DNA of 64,000 bases from Petrosia ficiformis (Eukaryota; Porifera; Demospongiae; Haplosclerida; Petrosiidae), in contig OX345649.1 in the NCBI GenBank assembly GCA_947044365.1, positions 5,877,687-5,941,686 of the forward strand, given 5' to 3'. Shown piece after piece: positions 46,517-59,115 of this stretch (the first letter of the stretch is position 1; the number at the start of each line of letters is the position of its first letter). The position numbers and the translations under genes were made by a program. The notes under the pieces were generated by a model. That model was not told the DNA's origin, searched no databases, and saw nothing but the letters and a program-made list of their open reading frames with translations.

Positions 46517-48635
46517 ATGGACTTCAGTAGAGCAGCTCGTGATCGTGTTTCAATGAGTATACAGCCAGCCCTCCACCTTCTATCTCACAAGTTAAGAATT
46601 GTCTCAGTTGGCAAAGAGCATTTACATGAACTTACATACTCCTTGCTCCAGTTAACTCTCAAACTATTAGGCAAAGATTCTTCATGTAGAAAGTATGTAT
46701 AACTATATATAATGATTTTGTATAATTATTATCATTTGTGTGTGTGCAGAAATCATTTCTACAGTTTCACAGAAACTGATTCTGAATATTCACTGGTATT
46801 AGATGATGATTTGTTCACTGGTGAGTTATATTTATGTTTGTTTGTCATATATATATATAATTATGTCTATTACCCTCAATATAATCATTATTTGGACCTT
46901 GGATGGTGTTGCATCATCCAATAAGTGAACCCATAGTAATATTGTTAGTACAAGGTACATTGTTGCATCAGATCCCAAGAATCTGGGTGTATACATTTAT
47001 GAGAAATTACTAGATTATATCAACTAATTAACCTATATTACTATACAGAGTTAAAATCATCTCCTGCATTTAGTAATGTTGAGGTTGCCAGTGGGAAATG
47101 GCGTCCATTGGTTATAGAAGTTGGTGCATTTGGTTCATTAACTGGTATATCAAAGATTGCTGCTAATGTTATTGGACCACTTGCTGATGAGAATGTATCA
47201 GTCTTCTGTCTCTCAACTAATCAAGAGGATTATGTAATGGTAAGACACATGGACACCATGTTACTGATAGGTTAATGAATAGTTTATCATAGCCACACTA
47301 AGTCTATCATAACTGTTAATTCAAACCATATATTGTATATTCAATAGGTCGAAGAGAATGATTTAAATTCTGCATTACAATGTTTATGTAACAGATTCAA
47401 ATTAGTTTGTGATTCAGAGAGTGAACATGACCTTCAGTTAGTAGACAAGATCACACCATCTCACATACATTACACTGTACATTCAATAGGAGCCAAGAAA
47501 TGTGAGTATATACTAATATAGTATCATTATACATGATTAGTCCATGTTGCATGGTTTGTAAGAATTGTATTTCTTGCCAGCAATAATTTAATAGTATTTC
47601 CTGTTTGTAGTACATATGTGGATTGTGTATCATCCTTAGGAAATGGTTTTAGGTTTCACAGGAAATGATTTCTTTATCATGTTTTTGTGTTAACAGGGAA
47701 CAAAATTATTATTATTATTATTATATGTTTTTATGTGTAATACTTTATATATCTTGTTCTTCTGTAGTAATGTCACAAGCTCCTCGACCAATTGTTCATC
47801 CGTTCACTTGTTCCAAATACAAGTTTCATGTGTGTAGTGTAATCCCCTCAACTCTTCCCTCTATTGCCCAACCTCTCCTCCAAATGATGTTTTTTAATCC
47901 AAGGTATATACACATATAAATTATGTTAAACTGATGATATTCTATGTATATAATATTATGGTGAAGTGTTCATATGCTGTGTTGTATAATATTTGTAGTA
48001 TGTAATTAATCTGTCACACCTAATAGTTATAGTGATTCATATCCTGTTAGGTCGTCTGAAGAACGATTCTTTTCAATATCTATTATGGATGATGATGTGT
48101 CTTTGATTGTTGATACAAGAGATATTTACAAGTAAAGATGAATCTCACTTGTTACATACATTATAATTACTTTTATTAGATTTCCTCCAGATAGTGTATA
48201 CACAAATGAGGCATATTTGAAAGTAGTTACAATAGGAAATGCTCCATTGGGATTTGGTATGTTGTAGTAAATTTACTATTATCAAGTTTATAATCTTTTT
48301 AATATAGATGAGTGTGGTATTGTTGCTCAAGTTTCTTCACCTCTCGGTGAAGCTGAAATATCAACATTTTATATATGTACATTCAATACAGATCATATGC
48401 TGGTATGTATGTTTGAAGGTTTTTTATTCATATATAATAATAATTATTCCTCTCATAGATCCCTGAAGATGGTATCGCTAAAGCAGTACAAATTCTTAAT
48501 AAATATTTGATATCAAAACATTCAAACAAAACAGAGCCCATATCTAAATGTCATAATAATGGATTATCAACTTATGGACTCAAACCCAATCCAGTCACTG
48601 GACGCATACTCACTCCAAATATTGTTGCTTCATAA
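46517..48635 (+). CDS. CASTOR1: CASTOR (GATSL) arginine-sensor-like ACT protein
   Basis: CASTOR proteins bind arginine and relieve GATOR2 inhibition to allow mTORC1 activation. About nine exons encode about 355 residues. Matching blocks to the human family are: HKLRIVSVGKEHLHELTYSL, FYSFTETDSEYSLVLDDDLF, LADENVSVFCLSTNQEDYVM, APRPIVHPFTCSKYKFHVCS, ERFFSISIMDDDVSLIVDT, KFPPDSVYTNEAYLKVVTIG, PLGFDECGIVAQVSSPLGEA and FYICTFNTDHMLIPEDGI. The Asp in TFNTDHML lines up with the human Asp that contacts arginine. Relative to human there are about 20 extra residues at the N-terminus and about 45 at the C-terminus (ending ILTPNIVAS). Whether it senses arginine in this animal is unknown. Confidence 0.92.
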
Positions 48636-48754
48636 TGATGATGATATAGCATTCAATTCATAATTTATTATTTTAATTATCTTTCACTTATAATAATTTT
48701 ATTTGTGTAATGTTTATTGTTGACAATACATTTATTATCAAATGCTTAATACAA

Positions 48755-48885
48755 TGATAATACATTATAATACATTATAATACATTACATAATGGATAAT
48801 ACATTACATAATGGATAATACAATGATAATACATTACATAATGGATAATACATTACATAATGGATATTACAATGATAATACATTA
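48755..48885. repeat. TAATACATTACATAATGGA repeats downstream of CASTOR
   Basis: About six short units of roughly 20-28 bp (TAATACATTACATAATGGA with an ACAATGA variant) lie in the convergent spacer between CASTOR and DRC9. Confidence 0.8.
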
Positions 48886-48896
48886 GTTTGTGTTAA

Positions 48897-51159
48897 TTAT
48901 TTCTTTTTCTTTCCTCCTTTCTTCCCACCTTTACCTTTCTTACCTTTCTTTCCTTTCTTTCCTTTCTGCTGTTCTTTTTTAAGAGTTTTACGTACTTTAT
49001 AAGATTTCCAGAAAGCTTGTATCACAGTAGCTGCCCTTATCATATCATTCATTCTTTGATTTGCCTCTTCTGCTTTCTTCCTTGCTTCTTCTTGTTCTTT
49101 CACAACTGTATCGTATTCAATTGTTAATACCTACATACATACATACATACATACAGGAAATATTAGATATGTCTGTTGATTCATATCCAGTACCTCTAAT
49201 CTTTCTTCAACTTCTTTCAATTGTTTCTTTTCTTCTGTAAATTCTTCATCAAGCTGTTCCAACTCATCCTGTAAAGATGTTATTATCATTTTAATTATAT
49301 ATATTAGTGAGTTACATTATTAACCTGTTGCTCTCCTAAATCATGATCATATTTCTGTATCCAATTCTCAGCCTCTGTTTCTCTTTTAAATGCTTTCTGT
49401 AATGCACAAGATGTACAGTATAATACTTGTACTATACCATATCTATATGTAATGCAGTGTGTGTACATTATAATACATGTACTATATATACCTATATGTA
49501 ATGCAGTGTGTGTACATTATAATACATGTACTATATATACCTATATGTAATGCAGTGTGTGTACATTATAATACATGTACTATACTATACCTATATGTAA
49601 TGCAGTGTGTGTACATTATATACTGTACTATACCTATATGTAATGCAGTGTGTGTACATTATAATACATGTACTATACTATACCTATATGTGTGTGTACA
49701 TTATATACTATATATACCTATATGTAATGCAGTGTGTGTACATTATAACACATGTACTATATATACCTATATGTAATGCAGTGTGTGTACATTATATACT
49801 ATACTATACCTATATGTAATGCAGTGTGTGTACATTATAATACATGTACTATACTATACCTATATGTAATGCAGTGTGTGTACATTATATACTATACTAT
49901 ACCTATATGTAATGCAGTGTGTGTACATTATAATACATGTACTATACTATACCTATATGTAATGCAGTGTGTGTACATTATATACTATACTATACCTTTC
50001 TCAACTGTTGTTCTGTTTCTCTATTAGCTAGTACAGTTTCTTGTAAACTTTTCTTCAAAATACTTATTTCTTCTCGCAGTTTAATTTTCTTGTTATCATA
50101 ATTTTGTTGATTTTGACCTTCATGTTTAGTGGTATCATCTTCAATTCTTCTTTGAGTTTCTTTAGCCAGTTTATCAACTGTTTTTATTTCACTCACAACA
50201 CATTTCTTTATATTTTCTCTTTGCTCAATCTAGTATGAACAAGATGATAGAATCATTGTAACAGTATCTAATAACTCACTTCTTTACTGAGTTGTTTCTT
50301 AGTTTCCATTAATTCTTGTTGAAGTTGTATGATCATTTTATCAGCTTCTTTCTGTTCTTCTCTGACCTCCTCAACATGATCTCTTCTCCTAACTTCATCT
50401 AAACTGGTTGTCAGTAATTTCTCTTTCATTATATCACATAATTCAGATAGTGATGTTAATAAATGCTCTGTTCTGCTAGTATGATAAGAGCGTGATTCAT
50501 TAAGAATACTATCAGTAACAGGTAACTGACTAATACCACGTAATAAACATTTGGTAACATGTCTTAAACGATACTGTACATCATGGAAAGACTCTTCAGT
50601 ATCTTTATACAATGGTTTAAGTTTATTCAATGGAGTATGTCTTTGTATAGGTGCCATTAATGTATTAGGTTGTATATCCTCATCCTCCAGACTCTCATAA
50701 AGTCTCTGATATTCAATTGATAGTTGATGATATTGATGTAACATATTTACTATCTCACTACCAAGAGTAACTGAGAATCTATCCAGTTTCTCTACCAGAT
50801 AGGTAAGTGCAAGTGCTCCTTCTAGCTTCTTATGTGTTTCATTAGCTACTGTTATCACTCTCTGAGATTCAACACTTGTTAGCTTCTTTTGAGTTGGAGC
50901 AAGAATCTTTAGGGACTCATCTTTTGTGTTTCAGGTTATATATATATATATATATATAAGTGGGAGAACATTATCACATTTATCATAATAATTATTATAT
51001 TTATTATTATATATATATAATATATATATATATCTTACCATCTTTCATTGGTGAAGAAACTGACATGTCAAGTTTATAAGGTTCAGTCAAACGTCCTGAA
51101 CCAAAGATACGAGCTCTTTTAGTAGCAGAGAGAGGGGAAGGAGAAATTGCTGTAGCCAT
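48897..51159 (-). CDS. IQCG: DRC9 (IQCG), nexin-dynein regulatory complex subunit
   Basis: DRC9 is a calmodulin-binding coiled-coil subunit of the N-DRC that regulates axonemal dynein in motile cilia and flagella. The start at 51159 gives MATAISPSPLSATKRARI. Most of the protein is coiled coil, including VANETHKKLEGALALTYLVE, LMAPIQRHTPLNKL and long E/K heptads. Near the C-terminus an IQ motif is clear (AATVIQAFWKSYKVRKTL), followed by a Lys/Gly tail (KKGKKGKKGKGGKKGGKKKK), as in human IQCG. About 450 residues and seven exons. One intron is filled by a donor-bearing minisatellite (49436-49994). It is convergent with CASTOR and head to head with PHETA. Confidence 0.9.
49436..49994 (-). repeat. 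Minisatellite of about 12 units in DRC9 intron
   Basis: Units of about 42-51 bp (TATACCTATATGTAATGCAG then TGTGTGTACATTATA...), several alternating between a form with ATACATGTACTATA and one without. On the minus strand the array begins at the exon edge (GAAAG|GTATAGT) and each unit repeats ATAG|GTATAGT or a close variant, so the donor core is multiplied. Confidence 0.9.
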
Positions 51160-51290
51160 TATTTTGTTTGTAACAATCGGTTGCTATGGTAATGAATGAC
51201 ACATATTTCCATGGTAACATGGAATGTAGGGGTGGTCAAAGAGTAAGAGGTCAAAATTATACTACTCTATCCATGATGTGGAGTACAGCT

Positions 51291-52280
51291 ATGAAGGTAA
51301 ATGAAAAAAATGTAGCAAGTTTTGCCTCGAGTGACTCACCTGTTGATAAAGAAGGATACTTGTTAAAAAAGAATGATGTTAAAGGTTACCAAAGAAGATG
51401 GTTTGTTTTGAAAGGTAACCTTTTATTCTATTATGAGAAGAAACAAGATAAAGAACCAGCTGGAATGATTATATTAGAGAGTTATAGTGTACAAGCATCA
51501 GCAACAGAGAAACATGCTTTTGAAATATCCTTTGACGGTCAAGGGACACGTACATATATTATGGTAGCTGATAATGATGAAGAAATGCAATCTTGGATGA
51601 GAGCTGTCTCACATGCTAGTTATGAATTCCTGAGAGGTATTGTAAATGACTTACAACAGCAGGTTAATGCTTTGACAGCTCGTAGTCATGTTGTAGAATC
51701 TGATAAATTACCCAAATCTAATGATGGTAAGTTACCACTTCTACCTAAGCCAAAAGTAAAAGTTGAGAATGGTGTATTAGTTGATGTGAATGAAGCGCCG
51801 CCTGTTCCTCCCAAAAAAAGATCAACAATTGAAATATCACAGTCTCTTGATAACACTGACAGTGAAGATCAACCAGTAAGACCTCACTCATCAATACCAG
51901 TCATTCCATTTCATCCCACACAACCTCATAGTAATCCTATTGTAATTACTTCAAGTACAGGGGGCCAAACCCTTTCTCCTCCTGGTACATTAGATCGTAC
52001 TCCTGTCCTGTTACCAACAGTTGTACAGCCACAAGAAAGAGAGAAACTAACAGATTTAGATTATGATATACCTCCACCTCCTGTTCCAGACAAGGGAGAA
52101 CAGAAAGGTGTTGTCGCCCAAACATTTGTGAATATGCCATCATCACACACACCTTCAGTCGTTAAAAGTATGGCTGGTCCTCCGACAGCTCACAAAAATG
52201 TTTATGATCTCCATCAAAATTTTACCGAAGCTATGAGAGAGTTAAATAACAAAAGAACAGATCATAATGTAGTCACTTAA
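51291..52280 (+). CDS. PHETA1: Sesquipedalian/PHETA PH-domain endosomal adaptor
   Basis: PHETA1/2 (Ses1/2, FAM109) recruit the lipid phosphatases OCRL/INPP5B to endosomes. I prefer the ATG at 51291 (MKVNEKNVASFASSDSPVDK) because the human proteins begin [20 protein letters not shown]; the frame stays open to 51186. Intronless, 329 residues. The PH domain is clear: EGYLLKKNDVKGYQRRWFVL, KGNLLFYYEKKQDKEPAGMI, and the C-terminal PH helix MQSWMRAVSHASYEFLRGIV. A Pro-rich tail has several PPVPPKK-type SH3 ligands and DYDIPPPPVPDK. It ends with YDLHQNFTEAMREL, matching the F&H motif that binds OCRL/INPP5B. The tail is about 80 residues longer than human. It lies next to ANKFY1, another endosomal gene. 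Confidence 0.92.
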   Translation: MKVNEKNVASFASSDSPVDKEGYLLKKNDVKGYQRRWFVLKGNLLFYYEKKQDKEPAGMIILESYSVQASATEKHAFEISFDGQGTRTYIMVADNDEEMQSWMRAVSHASYEFLRGIVNDLQQQVNALTARSHVVESDKLPKSNDGKLPLLPKPKVKVENGVLVDVNEAPPVPPKKRSTIEISQSLDNTDSEDQPVRPHSSIPVIPFHPTQPHSNPIVITSSTGGQTLSPPGTLDRTPVLLPTVVQPQEREKLTDLDYDIPPPPVPDKGEQKGVVAQTFVNMPSSHTPSVVKSMAGPPTAHKNVYDLHQNFTEAMRELNNKRTDHNVVT

Positions 52281-52460
52281 TAAATACATGTACATGCGTG
52301 TTTTTTGAAAATGTTTTTTTAATAATTAGCAGCATCAAATTAAATTACTTGTTATCATAATATATAATTATATTGTATGTTCGACTTACAAAATAAACAT
52401 CAGGGCAATTAAATAAAGAGATAAAAAATATAACTCAAGATTAAGTTTCTAATGATATTA

Positions 52461-55078
52461 TTATCGCATATTTCCTAGTCTAAACGAGTCAGCACAGATT
52501 TCACATACCCGAACTGGTTTTATCAAGTCAAACTTAACAATGGGCATTTGTTGTGATGTACACTTGTTGCATAGCAATCGTCCACAATGGCGGCTACAGG
52601 ACAGAAAGAGTAATTAAGTGACTAACATGACATCATAACTGACCAATGGTGTTTACGATGAGAGATATTAAATTTTGTGTTACATTCCATACAAAACTGT
52701 CCATCTAACCAGGAAGGTTCCAACTGGATTTGATCTATAGTTTATAGTATAACGTTAGATAGTGTAACCATGGTGATAATTAATATTACCTAATATTCTG
52801 AATAGCAATTGTTTTGTTGCTACAGGAGCATTAAAGATACTGACATTTTGTTTATTACTCATTCCTGGATGAGCTGCTTTTTGAATAAGAGAGTCACAAA
52901 GATTAGTACTTCCTCCAAAGTAAGATAACAATAATGGAGTATTTCCATCATTATCTTGATGATTAAGAGGATAATTGGGAGCTACTCCTAACAACATATG
53001 AAACATGGCTGCTTTATTATCCTTCAAACTAGATGCTAACATATGAAGACATTTGCGACCTCTGTCATAAAATAATATTAATTAAATTATAATAATTACT
53101 AATATATACTACACACCTCACATTGACAGCTCCAAGGTTGATATCTGAATCTTCCAGTAGTACTTGTACACAATTAATGTGACCTAACTGCATCGCTATA
53201 TGCAGTGCTGAGTTAAAACAAAAATTATATAGTCATTAATAACAATTAAAATATAATTACCATTATTCCCTTCTTCATCAACGTGATCCGGGTTAGCTGA
53301 ATTTTCCAATAAAACTGACAAAATATTAGAGAAATCCCCTTCTACAGCCAAGTGTAACACACCACGATCATGATTATCAGTAGCATTAATGTCAGCCATT
53401 GCTAGGAGCTGTAAGAACCAATGTGATAATCATGTGATGATCATGTGATATAACAATATGATAACACCTACTAAATGTCTCACAATGATTTCAGAACCAG
53501 TTTTAACAGCATAATGAAGAGGAGTGTTTCGAGTGGGATTTTGAACTTTTGAGTTAACATCCACATTTACACTCAATAGAAATATAACAGATTCTACATC
53601 TTGATTTAAAATTGCAAGGTGGAGAAAATTCTGACCTCTGTTATCCATCTGTGGAAGATCATATGACAATCATGTGACATATTACATGACAATCATGTGA
53701 CTAACCTGTTCAGCTGCTTTTGGTTCCTTCTTTAAAATAGCTTTTCCAGTTGCATTATCCTTAGCAGCAAGTGCAGCAGCAAAAGGAGTTTGTCCATTTC
53801 TATCTCTCAAAGTAAGATCAAGTCTAGGTTGAGATAATAAAATCTCTGAGCAGAGAGGATGTTTAGTTGATATAGCTACATGTAGTGGAGTACGACCTTC
53901 AAAATCCTGTTATTATTAATAATAATAATAATAATAATAATAAATTATAATGATAATTAAAATACCTGTGTGTTGAGATCAGCATGATGATCAACAAAAC
54001 ATTGAACAACAACATCCAGTCCTCTTTCATTAGCCATATGTATAGGATAATGAAACTCGTTTCCACTCTTAGCTGGTTTAGTTGGGCTATTAATATCCGC
54101 TCCTGACTTAATGAGGAAACAAGCTGTAATTGAGTCATTAAGAAGTATAGCACGATGAAGAAGAGATAATGATATTTCATCTGATGAAGTGTGCCAAGCA
54201 TTAGGATCACATCCATGAGATATCTGAAATTAATAGTAATTAAACATAATGAATATAATAATTATCCTCACTAGTTTAGAAGCTATGGTTTCTTGTCTAC
54301 TCCTCAGAGCCACCCATAGAGGACTATTTCCTGAAGAATCAACCACACCTACTTCAGCTCCTAAATCACACAATCTATCAGCTACTGATTCTAATTGATG
54401 TCGGATAGCAACTAATAATAGTGTTTCATTCTGAGAAGTCCTACAAGTGTTAATTATCATTAATTATCATTAATTATCATATAATTAACATACTAACCTC
54501 TTTTTAAAATTAGCTCCATGATTTAATAAGAACAAGGAAGCATTACATTGTTCTCTAACAATAGCTTGATATAGTAATGGCATACCATCACTATTTCTAG
54601 GACATTCTATATCTGCTCCATTGTCTAGTAACTTCAGAGCTACTTCAAACTGACCAGTCCATAGTGCTAAACTCAATGGAGTTTCATCATTACCATCACG
54701 AAGAGTAAGATTAAGAATAGCATCAACTCTATTAGTACTGGTACTGCTATCTATACACATAATAATAATTAATAATAAATTACAATACATATATACATGT
54801 ACATACTTTTGTATTCCAGTAATACATCAACCACTTTTGGTTTGTTATGTATTATAGTAAGATGTAAAGCTGTTCTGTTACCAGGATCATGTTGAATATC
54901 AAATGGTTCAGGAGAATCAATAAACTCTTGTACAACATGTGGTTCAGGATTTGATGGTTGAGGAGAAACAGAATTCTAATGAAGATATAATTATGGTAAT
55001 TAAGATTCAATGTATATCTGTCGATGCATCATTTTGTTTATCTACTATTATCTATTTATCTATATATCTACCTATCTA

Positions 55079-55133
<55 letters not shown>

Positions 55134-56846
55134 GTTTAATAATTTACCTGATGTGAACGAGGTGAAGTAGGAGAGGATCGTCCACTACCAGCACGAGATG
55201 AATATGGGGATAAACGATAGGTTGGGGTAGGTGTCTTCTGTATCTCATCATCGCTATCATCTCCAAATGGATTACTTGTGGTAGGTTTGTGAGGGGCTTG
55301 ATAAGGAATACTACTGATAATGGGGTTAGTCATCAGATGAGAAGAAGAACCACTCAATTCACTGAGTTGTTGTAAAGAGGATAGTCCTGTCTCATAGTTT
55401 CCACCTAACTCGTATGATTGGGTACTATTGTCAGAGACGATACTGCTGAGAGCTGATAGATTCCCCAGAGTTAATGTAGGACTCATTCTAAGTAATTGTG
55501 GTGAATTGTTACCAGAGGAAACAGTAACAAGAGGTTGAGAGATAGGTTTTATATTAGTCTGTAAATTAGGATCAGCACCGTACTGTAATAAGATTTTAAC
55601 TAGAATATGTAATCCTTCAATAGCTGCTATATGTATAGGTGCTTCCCCAGATTTGTTGATATTATTAACTCCCCCACCATGTCGTACTAGAAATATAGCA
55701 GCACTCTCGTTGGACTCCATTGCACACAAATGGAGTAACGTATTTCTAGTAACAGTGTCTAGAGCATCTGGGTCTGCCCCTCTCTTGATTAACTGAGCAG
55801 CAAAACTCTCTCCATCGACTGGTAATTCACCTTCATCAACTGACATTAGATAGGAAGAGTCAAGCTGTTTGAGAGCTAACCACAAAGCTGTCGAGTTATT
55901 TCGATTACGTAACTCAAGATTGAGTCTGTAATAGAATTATGATAATTATATTAGTATTAGTATACAATATTAATTAACTTACACTGGATTAGATAGTAAG
56001 ACACTAAATACATCAGTATTATGATTAACAATAGCTTGTTGTAATGGAGTGTTACCATCACTATCTTGAGCATCAGGATTAGCATGATAGTCTAGTAACA
56101 GGCTGGCTATAGTAGCCATGCTTTCACTGGGCCATGGAGAATGTTTAACAGAAACAGATGAAGTGATATTAACAGCATAGGACTGTTTATATGTAGCGAC
56201 TAGATGAAGTGGAGTTTCTTGAGTGTGACGTCTACACAATATTGTACTAGCACCATTCTTTATCAGGAAAGAGGCTGCAAAAATGTCTCCTCTCATGATA
56301 GCGAGATGTAACAAGCTGTTATCATCTTTATCGGTGACATCAAGATTGCATTTATGACTTACAAGTGTGTTAGCTATACCCTCATGACGATTGAGTAATG
56401 CTAGATTCAAGGGAATATTACCATGTTCATCACACTCGTTTAGTATGTGGGGTAACTGTGTAATTAATTGTATAATAATAATTATTATTAATAGATCATG
56501 TTATCACATACTTGAAGATTGTGTTCTATAATGAACATGAACACAACATCTTCTCTCATATGTTGGATAGCTAAATGTAGAGGATATGAGGAATGAGCTT
56601 TGAACATATCATATAACAGTGGAGCTGTGAGATCAGAAAAATCTGAAGTATCGAGATCATTCTAATACAGAAAGATATTATAATTAATAATAATTAATAT
56701 TAATTAATATAACTTACCCATCTACTGGATATAACTTGTAAACAATACTTCTTTAGTTGTTGAGCGGAATGCTCTTCTGATGTTTGATATAATCTAATAC
56801 AATTCCTTACAGTGACTACTGAAATAAGAGCTTCTTCACATCTAAT

Positions 56847-56880
<34 letters not shown>

Positions 56881-57274
56881 TCGAGTGTAAATGAAGACTT
56901 ACTTTTCTTTTAGTTCATTCAGTCTGTATTTGTTAGTAGCACTTAGTAATTCTATGATAGCAGACTGTTCTTGAGGTAAGATGATAGTATCAGTATAAAC
57001 CCATCTTATTAATATGCTAGCAACATATGGAGTGAGATGTGTCAGATCCAGAGACTCGGTACTCAAAAGGTTTTCATCACTTTGATTCCATTGTGTACTA
57101 CGAGCATTTAGTACAAACCGATGAGCAGATATAGTTCTATCTGATAACTGTAATATGATGTCACTAATATAAGAAACAAAACATATTATACTTTAAAACA
57201 AACTTATATGTGTATATATGATGTATTTGGTATGTTGTATATGACGTTCTGTTGATTAACATTTTCCAAGCAAC

Positions 57275-57307
<33 letters not shown>

Positions 57308-57647
57308 AACACTCATTTATATATGCCATACCCAATATATATATATGCAGGTTTAATTATCAAGTGTTTTAATAGTTTACTAACCTGTACAATGGTTTAT
57401 CATGAAGATTAGCAACTAAAGACAACAGTCTAGTCACAAAATGATCAGGTCCTACATCTCCTGTTGTTGATACTGCTTGAGTGTATTTCTGTTCCAGTTC
57501 AGCATGTTTCTGCTGCAGTCGAATATACTGCTCTCTCAAGAGCTCTAGATGTTGCTGGAGTTTCGCTACCTCATCTAGAATAATAGGAGAATATATTAAA
57601 GAGAACTATATTTCACTTTTTTTTTTTAACTTACTGGAACCAGCCAT
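52461..57647 (-). CDS. ANKFY1: ANKFY1 (Rabankyrin-5), BTB-ankyrin-FYVE endosomal protein
   Basis: This Rab5 effector binds PI3P and promotes macropinocytosis and endosome fusion. Exon 1 is ATGGCTGGTTCCA (57647-57635), splicing to NEVAKLQQHLELLREQYIRL, the conserved N-terminal coil. The BTB domain is SDIILQLSDRTISAHRFVLN through SILIRWVYTDTI. BACK-like sequence follows, with CIRLYQTSEEHSAQQLKKYC. Then about twenty ankyrin repeats run, with REDVVFMFIIEHNLQLP, LVSHKCNLDVTDKDDNSLLH, FLIKNGAS, HANPDAQDSDGNTPL and NFLHLAILNQDVESVIFLLS. The C-terminal FYVE finger (WLDGQFCMECNTKFNISHRK, HHCRHCGRLLCNKC, PVRVCEIC) has the RKHHC and RHCGR signatures. About 15-20 exons. A Ser/Pro-rich insert of about 100 residues with SNPFGDDSDDE is unlike human. 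Confidence 0.95.
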
Positions 57648-57730
57648 TAGTTTTTACCCCACCCTCACTCTTTCTTTCTATTCTCTCTCCGTATAACTAT
57701 TAACTCCGTATAACTCCGCATATTTTGACC
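57648..57730. promoter_or_regulatory. 83-bp bidirectional spacer ANKFY1/PLBD
   Basis: The opposed start codons are only 83 bp apart, the tightest head-to-head pair in the window. It contains two copies of TAACTCCGTATAACTCCG-type sequence (about 57702-57718) and a CTTTCT run. Both 5' UTRs must be very short, or the transcripts overlap. Confidence 0.45.
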
Positions 57731-59077
57731 ATGCTGTTTTTTTTATTCCTTCTTCTTCTCCCCTTGTCTTCAGGAGAAGTGCAGATCATCTCCATTATAA
57801 GGAATTCTCCATGGAAACATGAAGTAATAAATAATTTTCATCCTGATTCTATACTGGATTCTACCTTTAATAACACTTTTAATGAGACTGGGTAAGAATA
57901 TCATATCTATATGTTGGGTGTAATTAATGAATTCTGTTTTCAGATGGTCAACTCTAGAGATCCATGCAAAGCATGGCGTAGTACCTGATGATGAATTGGC
58001 TTATGTTGCAGGATATGCTGAGGGAATGCAAACAGGAGAATTGATATACATGATGTACAAGAATACATTAGAGGATGATATATGTCCACCTGATTCAAAA
58101 TCTAATTTCTGTAATCAATTGTTACAATTCATTGATGACAACCAAATATTCATGAAAGAGGAGATAAGGCGTAATCGTGGTTCTAGTTACTGGTATCAGG
58201 TGATTGATCATGTGACTATACTAATATTTACAATATTCATTAATAATAATAACAGATTCATTTGTATTTGAAACAATTAGAGGGACTAGAGGCTGGTTAC
58301 TATAGCAACAAAACATTACCAAAACTACCAAAGAATGCATTTTTGTAAGTCGTTTTGTGAAATCATGACAAATTAATTGTTTATCATATAATAGATATCT
58401 TCAAATTAATAATGATCTTGGAAATCTTAAAGAGATTTTCAAATCTGATAATTATTCTCGAGTCAAACTAGATAATGGGAGATGTTCAGCTCTTATTAAA
58501 GTTCTTCCTGATAATGCTGATCTGTTGACGTCACATGATACATGGTCTGAATATCAAACTATGTTGAGAATTTTCAAACTTTATGATCTTCCATTTAATA
58601 ATTTTAATGATTCTGGACAAAAGGTAGCGGGTTCAGCAATTTCTATGTCATCATATCCTGGTAAACTACAAAGTGAAGATGATTATTATATCATTAATTC
58701 AGGACTGGTATGTAGTATGTGACACATACGATATGTAAATATGTGTATTATATAGGTAACCATGGAAACCACTAATGGTAATTTAAATCATGCTTTATGG
58801 AATGAGATTACACCAGCCTGTGTGTTTGAGCCATTAAGAGTAATGGTGTCAAATAGATTAGCTTCTTCTGGTAGAGAATGGACACAAATATTTGCTCAAT
58901 ATAATAGTGGAACGTAAGATAAGTGTTGCATCATCTTAATCATGTGACTAGCCCGCCCTTGTTTTTCTAGCTATAACAATCAATGGATGATTGTTGATTA
59001 TAAATTATTTGAACCTCATAATCCACTACCTTCTTCTGATCTTCTTTGGATACTAGAACAATTACCGTCAGTTGTAA

Positions 59078-59115
<38 letters not shown>

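Noticed and set aside
49477..50027. Three overlapping frames with repeated CNAVCVHY
   Set aside because: Translated minisatellite inside the DRC9 intron.
54939..55139. Plus-strand frame rich in Ile-Tyr-Leu-Ser
   Set aside because: Encoded by the CTAT/CTGT simple repeat in an ANKFY1 intron.
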